Below are positions 31,741 to 43,600 of a stretch of DNA of 64,000 bases, piece after piece. Under the pieces are notes generated by a model. That model worked only from the letters and a program-made list of their open reading frames with translations, had not been told where the DNA came from and made no database searches. This DNA is from Rehmannia glutinosa (Eukaryota; Streptophyta; Magnoliopsida; Lamiales; Orobanchaceae): NCBI GenBank assembly GCA_016081115.2, contig CM071930.1, forward strand, positions 46,289,335 to 46,353,334, given 5' to 3'. The position numbers and the translations under genes are program-made. The first letter of the stretch is position 1. Every line of letters begins with the position of its first letter.

Positions 31741-34700
31741 ATGTTGAGGCACTTAACAACTACAATTCTCGGTCAACGGCTGCGATCCGCCGTCGGCGGT
31801 GATGTCCTGCGGCGGATGTACCACGAGAGAGTGGTGGATCACTACAACAACCCGAGGAACGTCGGATCATTCGACAAGAACGATCCCAATGTCGGGACGG
31901 GTCTTGTAGGAGCACCGGCGTGTGGTGACGTCATGAAATTGCAAATTAGGGTTGATGAGGAGAGCGGTAAAATTGTGGATGCTTGTTTTAAGACTTTCGG
32001 CTGCGGCTCCGCCATAGCCTCCTCCTCCGTTGGTATGTTGATTAAATAAAATCAGTGGAGTTCAATATTTTCCGTAAATTAGCATTTTTGGTGTTTCTGA
32101 ATTTGGAATTTTGCCATTAAATCTGTAGCGGATTGGGTAATTGAAAATTTGCCGGCAAAGAAGCATTTCCGTGGGTTGCTGCTTCTGGATTGTATGGATT
32201 TTTATTTATTTTTTACTTAGGAGTAGTGGATTCAGGGATTGTATTGTTTATAGTTGAATTTTAGTTGTGATCTCGAGCTGACGTATTATAGAAAGAGCCG
32301 AATGATTATGTTCTAAGTGATGTTATTCTAAGGCAATTGGTGTTACAGACTTTATACTTAATTTTGCTTTTTCCTGATGGCTATAACATGCAGTAGTTGG
32401 TGTCTTGGTGATCATCAATTTACCCACCATGAGCAAGTGCCAGTGAGATGGACCTTGCCTTTCCTTGTTTCATTGATATCATGCTTTCCAGATATACTGA
32501 TGACATTAATTTGAGTTCTCTGATTTTTTGGAAGGTTGTATGTCTCATGTGGCTTGGAAATGTTGATAATCTGTTATCTGATAATTTTTATTAATATCAT
32601 TCTATACCGTTTAATGCCACATGAGTTGAAATTTTTATTTGATATTCACCTTTATTGATCTTCTTATACAATTGCAGCTGCAAAACTATCTTGATCATTA
32701 TTCATGTGTATACTTGCTTTATGCATCATGTTTAACAGGATGAATATGTTTACCAAGAATTCCATATATTTTATATTATTCTCGTACTGCGGCTGGCACT
32801 TTTTGGTTGCCTGCTAACTCAAATATCATTCTACCAATTTCAGCTACTGAATGGGTGAAAGGTAAACCAATGGAGGAGGTCCTGTCAATCAAAAATACGT
32901 AAGTTAAACATATCTTCTGATTCTATTTGATGCATCATTTAATTGTAGTATTGGTACTTGGCTCTTCTATGGATTCAGAAGCTCTATGTCTTAGTCTTAC
33001 TGTTTTTAGTTTGTGCTTCTTTTTTATTTTATGAACTAAAGGATCATGTGTAGTATTATGTGCTTCTGTGTTCTTTTTCTTTTTCAATTTGTCAATAATT
33101 ACTGTTCAGCAGATATCAGCACTGTTGATTATGCACTTCTACGGTCAAATATTGAATTTTTTGTTGTTTTCTGCTCCTAAATTACAATAAAGTATTCTCT
33201 ATCTCTCCACCTTTTCCCTTTTTGAAACTGCATTCAACTTTTCTCATAGGTGCCTGTCCATGACCTTACTTTCATGATCCAGTACGTATGTTTTCAAAAT
33301 TTCTGCATTGAGTTGTTCTTTTTCATTTCTTATAAACTAAACCCATGATGTGATTGTGATGAAACATTGAGAGAGAGATGTCGTAGAATGTGTCTTTATA
33401 GGTTTCCAAAATAAGGTACTCCCCAAAATTTGCGAAATATTCCGTCATACTTTTTCTTGGGTGTTCTTTTTTCCAACCTGATATACAATGGGGGGTGGGG
33501 GGGGCAGCAATTTTGGTGTCACAATTGTACCTAAATTCGGGGTTATGGTTTATGTGTACATTTATAGTTTATTTGAAATTTTAGATTGTCTTCTTGTTAT
33601 TATAAATATGTGAAACAAAGTAGTTATGAGTAACAATTTTGTTTGACTGCTGCTGACAAATTTCTCTATGTCCATGTATGTGAAAAAGTTCATGTTTTGC
33701 ATAGTATTAGGTGGTGATGTGTATCTTGGCTTAGAACTAGTTATCGCCCAAAATTTTAAATATGGCACTTTTTGCAAAGTCCTGTTTCTTGAAGAATTTG
33801 GAGTATGTTAGGAAAAGGTGCTGAAAAGTGAGAATAAATAGTAAAGTTAGAGTTTGGTGGTAAAACTATAATTTTAGCCCTTTGTTGTTTTTAATACAAG
33901 TCGTCCAAATTGCCCTTTATGTAAAAAATGTGTTTGACTCATCTCATTTTCCTAAAGATGCCTAGGGTGGAAATAGAATTTTGAGAATTTATTGGTTTTC
34001 GTGTGGAAATTGGAATTATGTTTGGATGAATGAATTGAAATATGTTTTATGTAGGGTTGGAAATGAGTTTGTGTTTGGTTGAGTAGTTTTGAAATATTAT
34101 TTTATGTATATAATAATAGAAAAGTTGATAGTGGTAAGGTCCACTTTCAATATTTTAATTTGAATATATAATATTATATTTGTAAGATTGTAGGTGGTGG
34201 TTCCCATTAGATAGATATAATTTGAAAATAGTAATATTTTAAGTAGGTAGAGCTGATAGTGGTGGGTCTCACATGTATAATTGGGTTAAAATATGAGAAT
34301 AGTGATTGATTAGTGATGTAGGGTAATATATAGGTTTGAGAATATAAATTATAGGTTTGAGATGTTGTTTCATGTGAAAAATAGAAAATGAAAATGGTGA
34401 TTTCCATTGGAAATTTTATGGACAAACATGATTCCACTTTTATGAATAGTTGGAAAATGGAAAAAGGCTCTTGGAAACATAAACAAACAAGGCCTAAGGG
34501 TTTAAAACAACTGTGAACTATTCTTCTAGATTTCAGCCTTCATTCAAGAGGAACAGAAGCAGATAACTACTGCAAAAATACCAAAAAACGCATAGAGTCC
34601 AGCTAGAAGTTATTTTCCGTATAATCTAAATGCATCCTCTTTGTTTTCATGATTCATCTAATTTCCTCATTGATGATGGAATTGCAGGGAAATCGCAAAA

Positions 34701-34847
34701 CATCTCTCTCTTCCACCAGTGAAACTACATTGCAGCATGCTTGCTGAAGATGCAATTAAGGCTGCTGTGAAAGATTACGAGGCAAAGCGATCAAAATCAA
34801 ATGGGAGTCAAGATGCTGAGCCATTGGGGAAAGCTGCTGATGCTTGA
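31741..34847 (+). CDS. ISU1: ISU1-like mitochondrial iron-sulfur cluster scaffold protein
   Basis: Three coding exons: 31741-32032, 32844-32898, 34688-34847, all with GT/AG introns, giving 168 residues, close to the 167 of Arabidopsis ISU1 as recalled. The product is the IscU-type scaffold on which cysteine desulfurase and frataxin assemble [2Fe-2S] clusters in the mitochondrial matrix. Residues 1-25 (MLRHLTTTILGQRLRS) are a basic, hydroxylated targeting peptide. Conserved parts are YHERVVDHYNNPRNVGSF, GAPACGDVMKLQI (first Cys and the conserved Asp), FGCGSAIASSS (second Cys), and LPPVKLHCSMLAEDAIKAA (chaperone-binding LPPVK and third Cys). All three cluster-ligand cysteines are present and no lesion is seen. 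Intron 2 is 1,789 bases and holds repeat-like DNA. Confidence 0.95.
33955..34500. mobile_element. MITE-like insertion in intron 2 of the ISU1-like gene
   Basis: Non-coding, AT-rich, with CCTAGGGTGGAAATAG near the left and GGAAACATAAACAAACAAGG near the right end. The right end resembles the ends of hAT-type MITEs and shares a TTGGAAAATGGAAAAAGG stretch with the repeat at about 31,300. Target duplication not found, so edges are approximate. Confidence 0.35.
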
Positions 34848-35006
34848 GGAAGCGATATGGCGTATTTGAACGGCTGTTACTAAACACGTCAGAACGATGT
34901 TTTGTACTTGGATATCTGTAAGCCTTTGCTTTTTATGTACTCGTCCCTCTCTCTCTCATGTAATGTTTTTCAGAGGAATACGAGTTCACTTATAGTGGAT
35001 TTTTGG

Positions 35007-35143
35007 AACTCCTATGCTTGTAAAAATGATCTCTTTTGTTGTGAACTGCATGGTTTTTTCTGCTCATCACAGTGGATTTGTATGTTTAGTAGACTCCAGT
35101 TTTTGGATATCAACTGTGGAGCATTTTTCAGCAGAAGCAGAAG

Positions 35144-35182
<39 letters not shown>

Positions 35183-35228
35183 AGGGGGAGGGAGGGGGAG
35201 GGAGGGAGGGGGAGGGAGGGAGGGAGGA

Positions 35229-35316
<88 letters not shown>

Positions 35317-35448
35317 TCCTATGCTTGTAAAAATGATCTCTTTTGTTGTGAACTGCATGGTTTTTTCTGCTCATCACAGTGGATTTGTATGTTTAGTAGA
35401 CTCCAGTTTTTGGATATCAACTGTGGAGCATTTTTCAGCAGAAGCAGA

Positions 35449-35526
<78 letters not shown>
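35007..35526. repeat. 307-base tandem duplication carrying (GA)n/(GGGA)n microsatellites
   Basis: A 139-base unique segment at 35007-35145 recurs at 35314-35452, each copy followed by a GA-rich tract: 35146-35313 (GA with GGGA blocks) and 35453-35526 (nearly pure GA). The offset is 307 bases. It lies 160 bases after the ISU1-like stop codon and may be partly within its 3' UTR. The long open frames here are repeat artefacts, not genes. Bases 35,527-35,935 hold no gene. Confidence 0.9.
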
Positions 35527-35529
<3 letters not shown>

Positions 35530-35935
35530 CATATTATGCTAATCACATGTGATTATCACCATCCATTATCATTGTGTTAAAAACGGTCGATTTCATTTTT
35601 TAATGAAAGCTCATTTATCATTTTGTTTATGATACGTATAACATGAAATTTGTACATGAATGACCCTAGCGACAGACATTTTGTACAATGCTGTAATGCA
35701 CTCATAAAGAAGGTTAAACAATGGATTTTCATTATTCAGAAAGTGCTTAATAAAGAATCAGCTAATTTACATATCAGGACATCAATTGTTCCATCAAAAG
35801 AATTAGAATCATAGCGTTCAATTAAAAGAATTAGAACTAGACTATATCACCAAGTGATGATCCTCCATTAGAGGTTCAATATTCCATACCGAATGCGAAA
35901 ACCAAATAGAGTTTCTTGTTTTTGAGTCCCAACTG

Positions 35936-38073
35936 CTAACAAAATCTTCCCAATTGGATGACCATCACACTTATATCATCAGTGGAGCCTCTCGAAACAG
36001 AGAGATCCACGAGCTTTCTACAGGCAGATAACGGCTGAGGGTTATCGACGTTTATGCACAAAGGATGGGCGATATCTATTGCTTCCTGATTACTAACCTG
36101 CAAAACACAAGGTAAAATCATTACCAAGAAAATGCTTTCGTCCCATCAAAACCAATCGAACATTTCAAAACAATATGTAAATCACAGTTCAAATACCTTA
36201 TCCCATAATCCATCCGAAGCAAGGACAAGAAATTCATGTTCTGGTTCGAGTTTAAGGATTCTAGTCTCTGGTTCTGCTGTAACCCACTGTTTAAGGTATT
36301 GATCTCCAATACCTCTAGAGACAGCTAAAGATCCTAGTACTCTCCAGACGCCATTGCGGCATTCTACAAAACCACCCTAAAATAGACACACCAGATAAAT
36401 CTAAGATCAGTTGCTAGCCATAACAAACTATAAGGACAAATCAGTAACATAACAAAAGGCATGGTAGTGTATAAAAGGGAGTGTTTGCAAAAACTTCTGA
36501 TTTTAGAAAAAGTGGTTTATTGTAGTAGAAGTTAAAAGCAATTGGAATCAAAAGTTTGTAGTGTGTTTGTAAGTAGAAGCTGAAAAGTACACAGAGGGTG
36601 GTTGTTAATAAGTTGTAAAAATGTTTTATTTTGTTTGTGAAAATTGAAATGCCCCTTTAGTTTTGAAATATGAGTTTGTGCAGATATAATTATATTTTGA
36701 GGTCAAAAATGTCCTTAAGAACCTTTACATATTTTTAAAATACAATTAAGACCAGAATCAGAAATCTAAAACAACAGCCCCTTCCCCTGCTTATAGATTC
36801 TAAACTAATTATGTAGCATTAGAAGCAAAAATTGATATTTAAAAACACTACAAACTATTATTTTTTCCAGCTAGAAGACGAGAATCACTTAAAAAATTGT
36901 CTGCAAACACTCCCTAAGGATGTGGTTGCTTACCAACATCTCGATTCTGTCCCTCTCGTCTTGCCTAGATGGACGGTGATCGGAAGTGAGCGCCTCGGCA
37001 ACCCCACTTCTGCTAAATACGGCACGACAATCACCAGCATTGGATACCACTAGGTTGCCATTAGTGATCAGTGCTGTCACACAGCACGTTCCTCCTCGAA
37101 GATCTCTCTTTAGAAATTCAGAATCAGTGGTCAAGTAACCAGCCTTTACAGCTACCTCAATTTGCCCATCATTTTCCCTTCTGCCCAATTCATTTAGAAT
37201 GTTCTTGTCCAGGTTCTCAGCTGCAAACTCTGCAGCCTTTGCACCTCCATGCCCATCAAAAATGCCAAAAAATGCCTACATTATGATACAAAACATGGCC
37301 ATTCTGTTGATAATTATCACATTCCAACCCATGAAAAAACAATAATATTTAGCTCCAAATATCTATTTCAAAAGGCCAAAAGACTCAAAATCCAATTCCA
37401 GTCTCTCTCCTTGTTCATGATACAATGATTTTTAAATCCTTGAACTCATATTTTAAATTATCTTTTGAGATTTCAGATCCAAACTTATTAGGAGTCAGAA
37501 ATCACTCTCATATCCTTTCCTCAAATCGTAATCCTTCAAACCCTATTACACTTTTTTTTAGAAATTTTCACAAGCTGCACACACACACATATATATTTAT
37601 ATTGGTTCACCACTATTATTTTCATTTCTCTAGAAATGGAATTTCAATTATATTTTTATACTCCTAATCCTCATTATCAGCAATCAAACATAAAAAATAA
37701 AAATAGAAGTAATGTTTTACCTGATTGGAATCACCTTGAATCCCTACAACAGCAGAGTATCGATCCTCCATCTCCTCTCTCCTCCCCCTCTTACAACAAA
37801 CCGAATACCCATCTACCTCCACCTCCACCGCCTCCTTTTCCTCCTCCACCGCCTCCTTCTCCTCCATAAACACCACCGGGATATCAAGTCTCGGCGGCCT
37901 CTTCCTCTTCAAAACCGCGGATGACTCTCCCCGGCAAAAGCCTTGATCAACCCAGTCGACTTGTGGAGCCGAATGAGCCTAGGAGAACAAGAGTTAGGCG
38001 AGCAGACAGAAGATGGCGAGGAAGATGGGGAGAAAGCTGGTGAGTTTGATATTGCAACTGTGCACGAAGACAT
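35936..38073 (-). CDS. AP2C-like protein phosphatase 2C (clade B), apparent frameshift in exon 1
   Basis: Four exons on the minus strand: 38073-37721, 37275-36934, 36376-36197, 36097-35936, all GT/AG. The catalytic domain has every usual motif: GRREEMEDRYSAV, IFDGHGGAKAAEF, VSNAGDCRAVF, TSDHRPSR, GSLAVSRGIGDQ, LVLASDGLWDK and STDDISVMVI, including the metal-binding Asp residues. KRKRPPRLDIP before it fits a MAP-kinase docking motif, as in Arabidopsis AP2C1-type phosphatases that inactivate stress MAP kinases. The start at 38073 (MSSCTVAISNSPAFSPSSS) resembles the AP2C N-terminus but is in a different frame from the catalytic part: the frame must change between about 37926 and 37912. Intron 2 holds a MITE. 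Confidence 0.9.
36479..36916. mobile_element. MITE in intron 2 of the phosphatase gene
   Basis: About 440 non-coding bases bounded by GGGAGTGTTTGCA at the left and its complement TGCAAACACTCCC at the right (ending about 36914). The right end is only about 20 bases from the splice donor of exon 2 (36934). The target duplication was not resolved; the end sequence resembles hAT-type MITEs. Confidence 0.65.
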
Positions 38074-38154
38074 TTTTCTGAACGTTTGGTTTTGATTTCA
38101 CAGAGAGTTCCAACGTTCGAATTTTTGGGCCACGGAAGAGAGATGGATTTGGGG

Positions 38155-38162
38155 ATTTTATA
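38155..38162 (-). promoter_or_regulatory. Possible TATA box of the phosphatase gene
   Basis: TATAAAAT on the minus strand, about 82 bases upstream of the ATG at 38073, a plausible core-promoter position. Nothing else in the promoter is recognised. Bases 38,200-39,170 are AT-rich intergenic DNA without a supportable gene. Confidence 0.45.
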
Positions 38163-39266
38163 TTGAGGGGAGCCATTGGAAAATCCGTCTTAATTTTATT
38201 TTTCTTTTTCCTTGTCACTTTCTTTTGTTTGATTTTGTAATTTTTTTTTTTACTAGTGTTTGATTTTGTATATTGGATTTGGACTTGATGGAGGAAAAGA
38301 ATATTTCTTAATTTTAATGTCTTGACTAAGTCGAGATTATTTTTTATTTTTAAAATGTAACTAAGTTTCATGAAACATTATGAGAATTAAGTTGATAAAG
38401 TCAAAACAAATTTTGAATTTTTTACACATTATCTTTTTGCAATGGACACATGCATATATAAGTGTGGAGATGAGGGAATTTTTTTTAAATTTTTAATCCA
38501 TAAGGTTTTACTTTATTGTGACTTGTGAGCTCATCTTTAGGTTTTGAATCTATCTACGTTGCCATTTTGACCGAGTTTTGATTATAATTTTGGCTGGCAA
38601 AGTGGATTTTTTGGTTAAATTCCTAAAAATCCTGTGTTTTTAGATGTGCTTAATAGTTATAGGTAATCCTATACTCCAAAACATATATAATAGTTATGAT
38701 GTACTTCATTTTTGTAATATCATCGTTAATACAATTTTTCTAATCCCTCTAAGTTTCTTTAACTTCATATCATTCAAACGTGTGATCTTCGTATAAAAGA
38801 GATAAACACATTATGTAACAAATTAATTCGGTGCAAAAATGTCGTAGTTTTATAATATTATTTACTTTTATAACACATACTTTTATAACAAAAAGGAAAT
38901 ACACAATTTGCTTGATTTACTTTTGAAACATATAATATATGACACCTAACAATATTACAAAGGGTATTGAGCTTAATCTTTCAAATCTATTAGCAAATTT
39001 AATCATGATACAAATATTTTAAGCTCTTGAACTATTTTTCGTATAATTAGTTGATATATATCAAATCATTTAAAATTCTTCACAAAAATCCTCTTCTCAA
39101 ATTCAAATAATTTTATCATATGCAAATTAAAAAAAAAAATTGATTTTGGGCATTTAGATGGTTCCAAATTCCAATTGTGAATTTGGATCTCGAAATTTCG
39201 TCATTGAGGAAAAGAAGAAAAAAATTACAAAAAAACAAAAAGAATTTGAAAGTTAAATTAAATCAT

Positions 39267-40326
39267 AGTTTTAATGAATTCTTGGTGCGGCTAATGAACT
39301 TTCATTTCAGTGAGCAGGTTGCTTTCCTATGGCGTGTGACTATCCTATCCTACATCTGGCTCATTGGGCATATCCGGAATGAGTTGGTTTTTCACAACAA
39401 ACTCTGGACGGTGGACGCAGCTACTCTCCATCTTCAGGTTCTCATCATTGAATCATCCTCATTGGATCGGAAGTGCATGCACAACGACCAACAAGACCTT
39501 CGCATCCTGCGTAGGTTGCGAGTTCCTGGGCGGGCTAGACAAGCACCGAAGATCGTGGAAGTTGATTGGCAAAAACCCCTCCCGAGAATGATAATACGGA
39601 CGACAGTTCTTCGGGGGCACCGGGCAATCTCACAGCCTCCGGGGTTTTCCTGAAGTATAGAGGTTTCTTTCGGGGGTGTTTCGTGAATCGTTATGGTTCG
39701 GGCTATGCGTTCGAAGCTGAATTGGTCGCAGCAATGTGGGCGATTCACTATGCTTTTGTCAAAGGATGAACACAACTTTGGTTGGAGTCGGATTCGATGT
39801 ATGTGGTGAACTTGCTGGAGAAGAGATCTGTTGAGGTCCCATGGCGCCACCTTAGAAAATGGCGATACACCTTGCATCTCCTCACTCATATGGATTTGGT
39901 GGTCTCACATATTTTTCGGGAAGGAAATCGCGTAGCAGACATGTTGAGCAAGAAAATGGATTACGGTACATGGTGGGGCGTCCCGCCTGAGGAGCTCGTA
40001 CATTATCTCACTGATGACTACGTTGGCCAATCCAACTATAGGTTTGTTAGCTAGTGCGTCCTGGCTTCTGGTTTCTTTTCCCATTTTTGGATGTTTTTTC
40101 ATTCATGGGGGTACCCTTTTTCCTACCAAGGGTTTTCCCCACAAGGGTGAGTTTTACCTTGAGATGTTTTAACGAGGCCCCAACCATTCAGTCATTTGGT
40201 CGGCTTGTGACCATTTCGTTTTCATTTATGACAATGTTTCCAGGCTTACTTTTGGTTAGGTGATCAGCCTGTGATCAGGAATACTCTATTTTCCTTTTTT
40301 ATATACTATTTCGAATTTATTCAAAA
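39267..40326 (+). mobile_element. 5'-truncated LINE insertion with 18-bp target duplication
   Basis: About 1,060 bases flanked by perfect 18-bp direct repeats AAAGTTAAATTAAATCAT (39249-39266 and 40327-40344), with an A-rich 3' end, as expected of target-primed LINE insertion. It encodes the C-terminal RNase H-like domain of a plant L1-type LINE in broken frames. GYAFEAELVAAMWAIHYAF is at about 39,715, LWLESDSMYVVNLL at about 39,780, and HIFREGNRVADMLSKKM at about 39,910-39,960. A stop at 39768 and a frame change near 39,600 show it is dead. Confidence 0.85.
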
Positions 40327-40344
40327 AAAGTTAAATTAAATCAT

Positions 40345-40608
40345 GGATACTATTGACATGATAAAAACCATTTTCCCTATTGTTTTCTCTTCGAAAGAGC
40401 TGACATAGAAATTAGAATGTCTCTCTCGGTAACACAAATCTTGAACTGCAAACAAAATCTGAAATTAGTTTACGGGACCGGAAAAACTGAGGTTGGTTTT
40501 CTAACTGTGCATTAAATAATATGAAATGGAAACCTGCCGCTAATGTTCAAGTATCCCTTACCTCTGCATATAACCTTGTTCATAATACTTCCCAATCTTT
40601 TTACTCCC
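40345..40608. other. Unassigned stretch between two LINEs
   Basis: About 260 bases of unique-looking AT-rich sequence. I see no gene, RNA or repeat signature here. Confidence 0.4.
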
Positions 40609-43600
40609 TTTTTTTTTATCAAAATAACACCCCTGGGGGTGGGGGATTGAGGTGTGATCCCCTACCTGTAGATCAAATAATCAAAGTATCATACAATGTC
40701 ATGTCCCGTCACGGGGGGAGAAAATCAAAAAGCAAGAAACCTATCACTACGACATCTATACAGACTATCATAATGAGATATCTAAAAAAATTACACGGAG
40801 AACTAATGCGCAATCAAAATCTAAAGCTCGGATATCCCAGCTGGTCCATCCGAATGAGCGCTAGAAGGTGGTGAGAAGTCGTGCCCTCATAAACAATATG
40901 ACTGCCAAGGGCGCGCAGCTCTCCCAACTCGCTAGATGATCTGTTGGTCGATTCCCCTCTCTATGTATGTGGGAAATCGAATCAAGGTCCTCGGCATGTT
41001 CGAATGTGAATCGGTGTATCTTTGAACCCGCCAAGAGCTAAAGCAACCGGATGTGATCGTGGTGACCACCGCCGCCGCGTCAAACTCGATCCAAATCGCA
41101 ATGAAAAAACTGCGGGCATCTGCCCCCATCTCCAGATGCTAGTAGCTCGGCATGAAAGCTAGACACCGCCTGGAATGAACTATGAAACGCCAACATGAGT
41201 CGCCGAATGATCTCGTATCAATCCCCGCCACCGGCTATCAATGTGTCCCGATCAAACGAACCATCCGTGTTCAGCTTGATCTGAGGAGACTGAGGTGCTC
41301 GCCAAATTACCATCATCCGCCTGCGTGGAACCTGTGGTGGATCACTCCCCTGCAAAAAAAAAAAAAAAACTCACTGTAGGGAAGCAGCCAGACCAATCTG
41401 AGGGGCTCAAACGCCGACCTGAAACAAGAATCCAGAGATACCGCTCCACCTGCCAAATAATGTGAGATGCCAAGAAAGGAAGGTGTTGATGCTTGACACT
41501 ATTCCTTTCCGTCCAAACAAACCATAAAATCAAGCAAGGAACCAGGAAACTCAAGTGCCTCGTGTGTGATCTGTGTGTACGATTCCTACAAAATGTGAGG
41601 AACAATATCATATCAGTGGTGTGTGGAAGTGTAGTGTCAAACCAAGGAACAAAGTGATTCCACACGGATCGAACAAAGATCATTCATCAAAAAGAGGTGA
41701 GGGATAGATTCAACTCGAGAGGAGAAGAATGTGTATTATGCAAGCAACAACAAAGAACGTGAAGCAAGGGAAGTGCCACGTGCATGAAGCTTGATATCCA
41801 CAGGAGACGAATACGAAGGAGACGCCAAAGGAAAATAGAAATAGTAGGAATGAGAGCATCGTTCCAAATGGCACCAGATAGAAGGTTCTGAGGATTTCTT
41901 CCCCGGATAGAATCCCAAGCAGAAGACATCGAAAACCAACCATGAGAGGTAAGCATCCACCACATAATATCCTCTGACCCCAAAAGAATCGGAACCCCGG
42001 ATATATCCTCAATGAGACTCGCAGGAAGCCCACATCTGGAGACCAAGACCTGATACAATCTATCCTGATCCCACACACCATCACGAATGAACCAATCCAC
42101 TGTCATATGTCCCAACGGCCGATCCAAACAATGATCCGCAAGCGGCCTATGCCCAAACCAAATATCATCCGAGAAACTGACCCGGATACTACTGCCAATA
42201 GACCAAAAAATCCGCTCTTGGGCCCGAATACCGACCCGCCTCAATCGCCTCCACTGATGACTATCATTATTTGTTACAAGGGTTCTACAGGGAGACAGAA
42301 GCCCATTGTAACAATATTTGCTGATCAAGAACTAAGCCCACAATGAATGGCCCTCGCGTAACCTCCACCACAACTTGTAACTAAAGGCGTCAACAATATT
42401 TGAAAGTCGGCGCAACCCCAAACCACCCTCAGAAATAGGATGGCAGATACTATCCCAACTGATCCAATGAGTCTTCTTTTGTCCCGCATAGGATCCCCAG
42501 AAGAATCTAGCCATGATATGCTCCAACTGATGTAAAACTGTCTTTGGCGGCTGCATGCCTTGAAGAATATGCAACGGAGTGGCCATTAGCGTGCTTCGAA
42601 TAAGGGCGAGTCTACCACCAAAGGACAGATGCCGAAGTGACCACCCAGCAACTTTATCCAACATCCTCTGAATCACTGGGAGGAAAAGCTCTTTCTTCAT
42701 TTTCCCCTTAAACAAAGGGACACCCAAATAAGTCATCGGCAATTCATCGCGGACAAAGCCTGTCAGCGCATGCACCATGTGCTCCCATCCGTCAACGTAT
42801 CGTGGGGCCAGAAAGAATCTACTCTTCTAAACACTAACCAGCTGACCAGAAGTAGCAGAATAGTGCTCCATAAAGTGTCTAAGCGTAACAAGACCATCCT
42901 CAGACGCCCTAGTGAAGATAACCACATCATCAGCATAGGCCAAATGCATAACTGGAAAACCCCGCTGAGTCCGATAAATCATATGTTGGTGCCGTCTAAT
43001 AATAGAATCTAAGCCTTGGGATAAATACTCCGCCGCCAGAACAAACAAAGCAGGAGATAGAGGATCCCCCTGCCGCAGTCCTCGAGTCGAAGGAAAATAT
43101 CCAGAAGGGCTACCATTAACCAGAACAGAGAAGCCGCAGTTCTCAATACAGATGCCTATCATATCAATCCACCAAACGGGGAAGCCCATATGAATCATGG
43201 CAGTATACAAGAAATCCCATTGCACCCTATCATAAGCTTTAGCCATATCCAACTTCATCACCACATTAGGAACCTTCGTCGCAATGTTGATATTATGGAT
43301 AAGCTCCTGCGCAAGCAAAATGTTATCCGAGATAACATGTCCGGGGGTGAAGCCACTCTGATTCGGTGAAATAATCAGTGGCAGAATCGAGACCAACCGC
43401 GCATTCATAATCTTCGAGATAATCTTATTCGTCACGTTGCACAGGCTAATCGGCCGAAACTCGGTCCACTTCCGAGGGTGAGGAACCTTCGAATGAGAAC
43501 TATATAGGTAGTCGTGAACGTAGACGGCATGAGATTTCGAGAAGAAATCAATCACGGCATCCTCAATATCCGTTTGACGAAATCCCAACAAAGATCTTTG

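Noticed and set aside
31741..32049. ISU1-like single-exon fragment as a pseudogene
   Set aside because: Good donor and acceptor sites and exons at 32,844 and 34,688 complete a normal 168-residue protein.
35128..35580. Long open frames rich in Arg-Glu or Ser-Leu across the GA tract
   Set aside because: They are translations of a (GA)n/(GGGA)n microsatellite in every frame, not genes.
41351..41369. A run of about 18 A as the tail of a plus-strand retroposon
   Set aside because: It lies within the minus-strand LINE between its zf-RVT-like and RNase H parts; no plus-strand element ends here.
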